NCBI GenBank assembly: GCA_016783675.1
Contig: JADHWE010000016.1
Location: forward strand, 1 to 38,854
From: Kiritimatiellia bacterium
GTDB lineage: Bacteria; Verrucomicrobiota; Kiritimatiellia; UBA8416; JABMPJ01
DNA: 38,854 bases
Direction: 5' to 3'
Part shown: in pieces, positions 34,478 to 38,854 of the stretch
Layout: every line of letters begins with the position of its first letter
Numbering within the stretch: the first letter of the stretch is position 1
The notes under the pieces: generated by a model
Seen by the model: only the letters and a program-made list of their open reading frames with translations
The model's database searches: none
Told to the model about the DNA's origin: nothing
Position numbers and translations under genes: made by a program

Positions 34478-34635
34478 AGAAGAAGGCTGTTGCAGGCTAT
34501 GTGTTCCACGTCGCCATTGTAGGTGCGCCCGACATATGGCGGCGAATCCGTATCCGGGCCGACTGGACGCTATGGGAGTTGCACGAGGCCATCACCGTCT
34601 CCACCCGGCCCAAGTTCCTGCCAACATCAGCCTGA
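34474..34635 (+). pseudogene. Truncated pRiA4b ORF-3 family gene
   Basis: Fifty-three codons from the GTG at 34474, overlapping the dehydrogenase stop, read VAGYVFHVAIVGAP then DIWRRIRIRADWTLWELHEAI, the N-terminal signature of the pRiA4b ORF-3 family (normally about 180 residues or more). The frame then degenerates and stops, about 125 bases before the attachment-like repeat. The operon has therefore lost most of its fourth gene. Confidence 0.7.
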
Positions 34636-34760
34636 AAACAGCCCACTAGATGAGGCTCCGCTCTCCCTCGCGGAACTCCCGCTTCCGCAATATCTTCCGC
34701 ACAGGAAATCTGGGCAGAAAACTACCTTGTGTAAGTCGTTGGTATTAAACAGGTAAGGTG
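34636..34760. other. Gap left of tRNA fragment C
   Basis: No gene; unassigned bases between the truncated pRiA4b-like gene and the 45-bp repeat. Unlike copy B, no hairpin terminator follows the tRNA end on the minus strand here. Confidence 0.4.
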
Positions 34761-34805
34761 GTGGCGGCACAGGGACTCGAACCCCGGACACGTGGATTAT
34801 GATTC
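34761..34805 (-). repeat. Attachment-site-like copy of a tRNA(CAT) 3' end, copy C
   Basis: Identical over 45 bases to 28567-28611 and in the same orientation. The identity breaks in the anticodon stem-loop, a common crossover region for tyrosine integrases. The flank on the higher-coordinate side (TTTACC, then the long repeat C) differs from a tRNA 5' half, so again no complete tRNA. Confidence 0.8.
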
Positions 34806-34807
34806 GG

Positions 34808-35160
34808 TAAACCCAATCCTGCTCTACCGTGCAGAGTCGTGCAACTACCCGTTATATCAATCACTTGCGGCATACCGAAAGACGCCAATCATGCAGCGAA
34901 ATGCAACAAGTTTGCGCCGCAGTCTACCGGGAGTCTACCGGAGACCTTTCCCCCGGACGTGTGGATCAAGATGAACTTGATCCCCTGATTGCGGGTTAGA
35001 TCATGATTTCAGCTCACTACCGGATCCGTAACCGGAGCTGGAGCCTGTAGAGTAGGCTGCGCGCCGCAGTCTACCGAAACAGCCGGCACGCCCAGTCCAC
35101 ATGTCCGTGGGATTCCCGCAGGGGCTGGACTGCCGTGTGTGTTGAGTATAGAAGACACGG
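34808..35160. repeat. Long imperfect direct repeat, copy C
   Basis: Partner of 26222-26562. It begins three bases after the tRNA 3'-end copy and ends about 50 bases before the AbiEi-2 operator. The opening bases contain GGTAGAGCAG when read on the minus strand, a D-arm-like word, and AAGTGATTGATATAACG. No believable gene lies within it. Confidence 0.8.
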
Positions 35161-35212
35161 TGGGCCGCATAACCCAAGATCCTCGTCTTGCACGGCCATA
35201 ACGCACTGTCGC

Positions 35213-35264
35213 GTTCTCTATGTGGGTATGTTTTCTCTTGACAAAATCGACCCATATAGAGAAC
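35213..35264 (+). promoter_or_regulatory. 15-bp inverted repeat ahead of AbiEi-2
   Basis: GTTCTCTATGTGGGT (35213-35227) and ACCCATATAGAGAAC (35250-35264) are inverted copies with one mismatch, separated by 22 bases that contain a -35-like TTGACA. AbiEi proteins repress their promoters through paired inverted repeats, so this is a strong operator candidate. It also argues against a translation start at 35220. Confidence 0.65.
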
Positions 35265-35291
35265 TTGTGGGCGAGCAAGGGGAGGTCTGCC

Positions 35292-36359
35292 ATGCAGAGA
35301 TACGAAGAGACTATCTTAGAATCGGGCATCAAGCGACTGGGCGATATGCTCGACCGGTCTGGCTTTCACGGGCACCATTTGCGTTCCCCGCGTTCTGGTG
35401 AATCAGATGGAGTCTTTGAAGTTCCGTGCGAGGGGGTCACCCTCTATCTTGAAGTGAGGGACTCGCTACACCCTTACCAAGTCAAGCAGATCGTAGAGAG
35501 GAATTCGCAACGGCTTCAGCGTGAAGACGGAACCAATCAGAAGGTACTCGTCGTTCTGGTTCGCGATCTAACGCGATCAACCCTTGACCAATGCATTGAG
35601 TCGGGACTTTGTGTGCTGACCGAAGGCGGCAATGGCTACATTCGCTTCACTCGATTTCTGTATCATCGCTTTGTACCGGCCAAGTCCAGACGCAAGTCAA
35701 GCAGCGGACCGGGCTCCATCTTCTCCGCGAAGGCGTCACGGATCGTTCGGGCCATGTTGGCCCGATATCCAGATCCATGGTCGCAGTCGGCACTCGTGGG
35801 TGAAGCCGATATAAGCCGAGGATACGTGAGCTCCGTGGTCAAGAAGATGCTTGATGCTGATTATGTGCGACGCGACAACGGTCGCCTCCGGGTTGTTGAC
35901 CCTGACCGTCTACTGGATGACTGGGCGGCCCGATACAGGTTTGACCGGCACAACCGGTCTCGGTTCGCCATCAGTATGGGCGAATACGGACAGGGCCTTC
36001 GAAAGTTCCAGCAGGAGATGCGACGCCACGACATCCGATGTGCATTGACCGCTTGGAGCGCGGCATATCTTCGCGCATCGTACGGGTCGCCGGATTCGAT
36101 TGTGGCGTACGTCGATCGTCCCGTTTTCAGCCTGAATCTCAGGTCTCTTCATGAGGTCGAAGGAAAAGGAAACGTACTTGTGCTTGTGCCCCAGGATGAG
36201 GGCGTCTTCCAGTTTGGGCAGGAAACTGATCTCGGATACGTTGTCTCGGATGTCCAGTGCTATCTCGACCTTCTCAACCTGCCCGGTCGGGCCTCCGAGC
36301 AGGCTGAGGTATTGCGTGAGAAGCGATTAGATTTCAAGGAGATGATTGATGCCAAGTAA
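35292..36359 (+). CDS. AbiEi_2-type antitoxin/transcriptional regulator
   Basis: A 355-residue protein of the type IV AbiEi_2 class. The N-terminal half (about 1-145) looks like a restriction-nuclease-like fold with VTLYLEVRDSLHPYQ and QKVLVVLVRDLT. A winged helix at about 150-215 has FSAKASRIVRAML, ISRGYVSSVVKKM and a following LRVVDPDRLLDDWAARYRF. The C-terminal half is the conserved partner domain (FQQEMRRHDIRCALTAWSAA). The ATG at 35292 has GGGGAGG just upstream. Its end overlaps the start of a toxin gene that is cut off after about ten codons, so the antitoxin is now orphaned. Confidence 0.82.
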   Translation: MQRYEETILESGIKRLGDMLDRSGFHGHHLRSPRSGESDGVFEVPCEGVTLYLEVRDSLHPYQVKQIVERNSQRLQREDGTNQKVLVVLVRDLTRSTLDQCIESGLCVLTEGGNGYIRFTRFLYHRFVPAKSRRKSSSGPGSIFSAKASRIVRAMLARYPDPWSQSALVGEADISRGYVSSVVKKMLDADYVRRDNGRLRVVDPDRLLDDWAARYRFDRHNRSRFAISMGEYGQGLRKFQQEMRRHDIRCALTAWSAAYLRASYGSPDSIVAYVDRPVFSLNLRSLHEVEGKGNVLVLVPQDEGVFQFGQETDLGYVVSDVQCYLDLLNLPGRASEQAEVLREKRLDFKEMIDAK

Positions 36360-36378
36360 ACCGCTAGATGTAACCGGG
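36349..36378 (+). pseudogene. Truncated start of a second AbiEii-like toxin gene
   Basis: An ATG with AGGAG eight bases ahead overlaps the end of AbiEi-2, as abiEii does in intact pairs. The frame MPSKPLDVTG then runs into sequence that, on the other strand, encodes the LamG domain of the phosphatase. The breakpoint lies near 36370-36378. That the lost gene was AbiEii is inferred from position. Confidence 0.5.
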
Positions 36379-37890
36379 TACCCACACCGAGAGGCTCACG
36401 CTGCTTTCCCCGGCCAGGTTCAGAATGTCCGACTCCGCAGCGTTCGCCGTGAAGCGGGGTTGATTGTAGGCGCCGTCGGCCTTGCCGGTGATCCAGCTCC
36501 CGGCAGCACTAACTCGGTCGAGGTCATAGCCGTTGCCCGACGAATCCACGGCATTCGTAGCGGTGCCGTCATCGAACTGCCACCACCCGATCAGTCCAGC
36601 GTAGGGCTCCGGGTTCGGGGTCTCAGCGGCCTCGCCGGGGGAGAGCACCTCGGAATACCGGGACAGCGCCGCACCGGCTTCGAAACGGATGCGGTACTTG
36701 TATTCCGCGGCGGGATGAGTGGGCGTATGGCCATAGCTCCCGCCTGTGGGGAGCGCAAGGGTGGTGATCACCTGCCAGGGCTCGGCCGTAGGTACACGCC
36801 GAGCTTCGATCACAACCGCGGTGACTCCAGCCGGTTCCGCATTCCAGCTCAATGAGGCAACGCCGGCAGCATTGGTCGCGACAAAGCCGTAGGGAGGATC
36901 GACGGTCAGGGGAGGCCTTGAAATATCGAGATCATGGACGGGCGTGTTCGTTTCCTCGGCCTTATAGACAAGGACCCGATCCGGGGAGAACTCGATCTCG
37001 TACCAGTTCTCCGCCTCGTTCTGCATGCCCTTGAGGTTCACATGATGACGCCGCCCCTCAAGGGCGTAGTCGCCACTGTGGTTGTGTCCGTTCAGCCACA
37101 TGACCACATTCGAGTACCCGTTAACGATGTCCAGCATTTCAGTGCTATTGAGCAGCGAGTGGTGCCCAATGGGGTTGTGAATCGGATAATGGCACATGAT
37201 GACAACCGGTTCGTCCAGGACCGAGGACTCGTCCAGAGCATTCATGAGCCAGATTCTCTGGTCGACTGAAATGGCGGCATTCCACCAGGTCTTCTGCGGG
37301 CCGGACAGGGCGTTGTAGTAATCAAGGGCCTGCTGGTATTCAGGAAGGTCGGGGTCAAAATTCAGGTAACAGAAGTCTCCGTCCAGCACGATGAACCGGA
37401 AGTCTTTGTGGCGGAAGCTGTAGTAAGCCTTCTGGTCGAATCCGAACTTGCGATAGACGCTATAGGGTTTACTCAGTCCGTCGACGTCCTTGTTGGGCAC
37501 GTAGAACTCATGGTTTCCCAGCACCATGTACTTCAGGATGTTGAGCTGGTCCCAGGCCCCAAGAATCGCATCGGCATTGCTCCAATCCTGCGTTCCGGTC
37601 GCTGATGGGGTTCCGGGAGGGGGATTGCCATAGTCAATATCATCAAAATCAATGATATCCCCCACGATGACGCCCCAATCCAGGGCGCGCTGGTTGTACT
37701 GCGATACCGCGTAGCTCAGTCGATTGACCCCCTCCTCAGGCTCCCGCCCACCACCACGCCAACCGACAGGCACGTCGGCATACTGCGGATCGGCAACGGC
37801 CGCTATTGAAAAGGTCTCGCCGGCGGAGGCGGTTAAGCCCTGGGCCATCAGTGCCAAGGCCACAATTCCTGGAATGGTAAATCTCTTCAT
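36364..37890 (-). CDS. Secreted metallophosphatase with truncated LamG domain
   Basis: This 508-residue protein has a signal peptide (1-23, ending ASA) and a calcineurin-like phosphoesterase domain (about 25-305): AVADPQYAD, GDIIDFDD, GNHEF, MCHYPIHN and NGHNHSGDY. The nearest remembered relatives are ADPRM-type Mn-dependent ADP-ribose/CDP-alcohol diphosphatases (compare FRFIVLDGD). An FN3-like domain follows at about 335-425, then a LamG domain from about 437 that breaks off after SVSLSVWV and ends in four unrelated residues. The catalytic part is complete, but the LamG domain, normally about 150 residues, has lost more than half. The break coincides with that of the neighbouring toxin gene. 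Confidence 0.85.
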   Translation of the reverse strand: MKRFTIPGIVALALMAQGLTASAGETFSIAAVADPQYADVPVGWRGGGREPEEGVNRLSYAVSQYNQRALDWGVIVGDIIDFDDIDYGNPPPGTPSATGTQDWSNADAILGAWDQLNILKYMVLGNHEFYVPNKDVDGLSKPYSVYRKFGFDQKAYYSFRHKDFRFIVLDGDFCYLNFDPDLPEYQQALDYYNALSGPQKTWWNAAISVDQRIWLMNALDESSVLDEPVVIMCHYPIHNPIGHHSLLNSTEMLDIVNGYSNVVMWLNGHNHSGDYALEGRRHHVNLKGMQNEAENWYEIEFSPDRVLVYKAEETNTPVHDLDISRPPLTVDPPYGFVATNAAGVASLSWNAEPAGVTAVVIEARRVPTAEPWQVITTLALPTGGSYGHTPTHPAAEYKYRIRFEAGAALSRYSEVLSPGEAAETPNPEPYAGLIGWWQFDDGTATNAVDSSGNGYDLDRVSAAGSWITGKADGAYNQPRFTANAAESDILNLAGESSVSLSVWVPGYI

Positions 37891-37956
37891 TCGGAGTGAA
37901 TCGAACAGGGCGCTTGTGTTGTGACCTGCAGATGTCCAGTCGCAGCCGCCTCCAAA

Positions 37957-38853
37957 TCAGAGGATCATGATGACCGTGCCTGAGACAAAGGCTACGTCAT
38001 AGACTTCCTTTGCGCTCAGGGCCCGATTGTAGATCCGCACGTCATCGACGGCTGCGTTTAGAGGATAACTTCCGCTGTCGGCCGCGTTGTGACCCATTTG
38101 GAAGTCGGTTGCTTTGAGCTGAATTGATGTCGGCACCGAGGTGACATCCGACGCGTTAAGCACGCCGTTCACGTATAGGTAAGCACCCACGCCGGGATCG
38201 AAGACACCGGCCAGATGGACCCATCCGTCGGCTCTGGCGGCGCTGAAGTTCGCCAGTGTATCGGTGGCATCGAACTCTACGCTGTCTCCCCCTCCACCCG
38301 ACACCACCGCCCATCGCGGTTTGTCGCCGCCATCGGTCTTGAGCGAGTACATGTCGTTGGCGGTGCCGCCCGTAGTATCTATACCGGCGATGAGGCCATA
38401 GCTTGAGGCCGTCAATGGCTTCACCCAAGCCGCCACGGTTACGGCGCCAGTCACTTGCAGGTGGCCGGAATAGGCCAGTTCAAAGCGGCTGGAAAGGCCC
38501 CCGAGTCGATAGGCGTTGTCATACTTGCCACTGACCCACGAGCCGACCGTACCCGCCTGGGTAGCGGTGTTGGCGTGTGACGAGGAATCCGCCGCAGTCG
38601 TCCCTGCGCTCTCGTCGAAGGTCCAGTGACCGATCAGCCCATCAGGGAAGGTCTCCTCGATAATTTCCGCCGGCGTCATTACCGAGTCGTAGACCCGCAC
38701 GTCATCAATGGATCCCTGCTCTGCGCGCGCGGATTTAGGAGGAAAGTGAAGCATAATTGGTCGACATAGCTCAACCGTAGAAGCGGGCACTTCAAGGATT
38801 CTTGAGGTGGATCCGTGAGAGGAGGAGCTATGAGCAGGAAGAAGCCGAAGCAT
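37957..38853 (-). CDS. LamG-domain secreted protein, N-terminus missing
   Basis: The frame is open to the window edge, so the start is not seen. It begins with about 45 residues that do not look like LamG, then the last strand of one LamG domain (GSIDDVRVYDSVMTPAEI). A complete LamG domain follows (GLIGHWTFDES, YDNAYRLGG, VTVAAWVKPL, DDVRIYNRALSAKEV) and the end is SGTVIMIL. LamG domains bind carbohydrates on the cell surface. The first part may be out of frame or rearranged. It lies 66 bases upstream of the phosphatase on the same strand. Confidence 0.75.
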   Translation of the reverse strand: MLRLLPAHSSSSHGSTSRILEVPASTVELCRPIMLHFPPKSARAEQGSIDDVRVYDSVMTPAEIIEETFPDGLIGHWTFDESAGTTAADSSSHANTATQAGTVGSWVSGKYDNAYRLGGLSSRFELAYSGHLQVTGAVTVAAWVKPLTASSYGLIAGIDTTGGTANDMYSLKTDGGDKPRWAVVSGGGGDSVEFDATDTLANFSAARADGWVHLAGVFDPGVGAYLYVNGVLNASDVTSVPTSIQLKATDFQMGHNAADSGSYPLNAAVDDVRIYNRALSAKEVYDVAFVSGTVIMIL

Positions 38854-38854
38854 A

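Larger units (their letters stand above)
28567..34805. mobile_element. Putative att-bounded genomic island segment
   Basis: A 6.2-kb segment lies between two identical 45-bp tRNA(CAT) 3'-end direct repeats. It carries hipBA, a RAYT unit, a helicase-like remnant and the XRE-PP2C-HATPase/STAS/dehydrogenase module. The truncated last gene stops just inside the right repeat. No integrase or excisionase is present, so mobilisation would need help in trans or the element is a remnant. Confidence 0.55.

Noticed and set aside
34761-34850. A complete tRNA gene at repeat C
   Set aside because: A D-arm-like word GGTAGAGCAG is present upstream, but the acceptor 5' strand GGCGGCA and a normal spacing to the anticodon stem are missing.
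35238-35260. Standard -35/-10 promoter TTGACA...TATAGA before AbiEi-2
   Set aside because: The spacing is only 11 bases, too short for a normal sigma-70 promoter; only the inverted repeat is called.
35220-35291. Upstream start for AbiEi-2 at 35220
   Set aside because: The extra 24 codons lie across the 15-bp inverted operator, while 35292 has a good ribosome-binding site.
36934-37269. A plus-strand frame inside the metallophosphatase
   Set aside because: It lies wholly opposite a gene with intact catalytic motifs and has no supporting features.

Overview
The window looks like a chromosomal stretch of a moderately GC-rich, Gram-negative-type bacterium, most likely from the Verrucomicrobiota/Kiritimatiellota side of the PVC group. 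That placement is an inference from gene content: LamG-bearing secreted proteins, an ExbB/ExbD/TPR operon, a zinc-ribbon Ser/Thr kinase, RAYT-type transposases and degenerate short-word tandem repeats beside genes. No 16S rRNA or complete tRNA is present.

Region 1 (1-16200) is mostly housekeeping. It runs from a secreted protein and an FmdB-type zinc ribbon into a tightly packed operon: secreted hypothetical, argH, exbB, exbD and a TPR protein. The histidine genes hisH-hisF lie on the minus strand. A LysM/MltC-like murein transglycosylase, the ABC-F translation factor ettA and a membrane Ser/Thr kinase follow. Intergenic pieces here hold a RAYT transposase remnant and several degenerate repeats.

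Region 2 (16230-24473) looks like an envelope/secreted regulon. A beta-helix protein is followed by a 1075-residue multidomain LamG protein and a DUF1648-type membrane protein. Then come a secreted Ig-like protein, a sensor kinase and an OmpR-type regulator. Both transcription units start with the same promoter-like motif, TTGTGGTGACAAT-N18-TAGG, so the two-component system may control both.

Region 3 (about 24500-36375) is an accessory island of toxin-antitoxin-like and regulatory cassettes. It holds an AAA/DUF4143 ATPase, an AbiEi/AbiEii-like pair, hipBA and a RAYT transposase with 28-bp terminal inverted repeats. It also holds an unusual four-gene module: XRE-PP2C-HATPase fusion, STAS protein, lactate/malate dehydrogenase homologue and a truncated pRiA4b-ORF3 gene. 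A second AbiEi whose toxin is cut off closes the island. Cassettes are separated by repeats: a perfect 45-bp copy of a tRNA(CAT) 3' end at 28567 and 34761 (attachment-site-like), a roughly 340-bp imperfect repeat ahead of each AbiEi gene, and a 58-bp repeat around the first abiE cassette. No integrase lies in the window.

Region 4 (36375-38854) returns to minus-strand secreted proteins: a metallophosphatase whose C-terminal LamG domain is cut exactly where the second AbiEii toxin is cut, and a partial LamG protein at the window edge. The best candidate for an undescribed system is the partner-switching module at 31831-34635, which has its own twin operators and sits inside the att-bounded segment.
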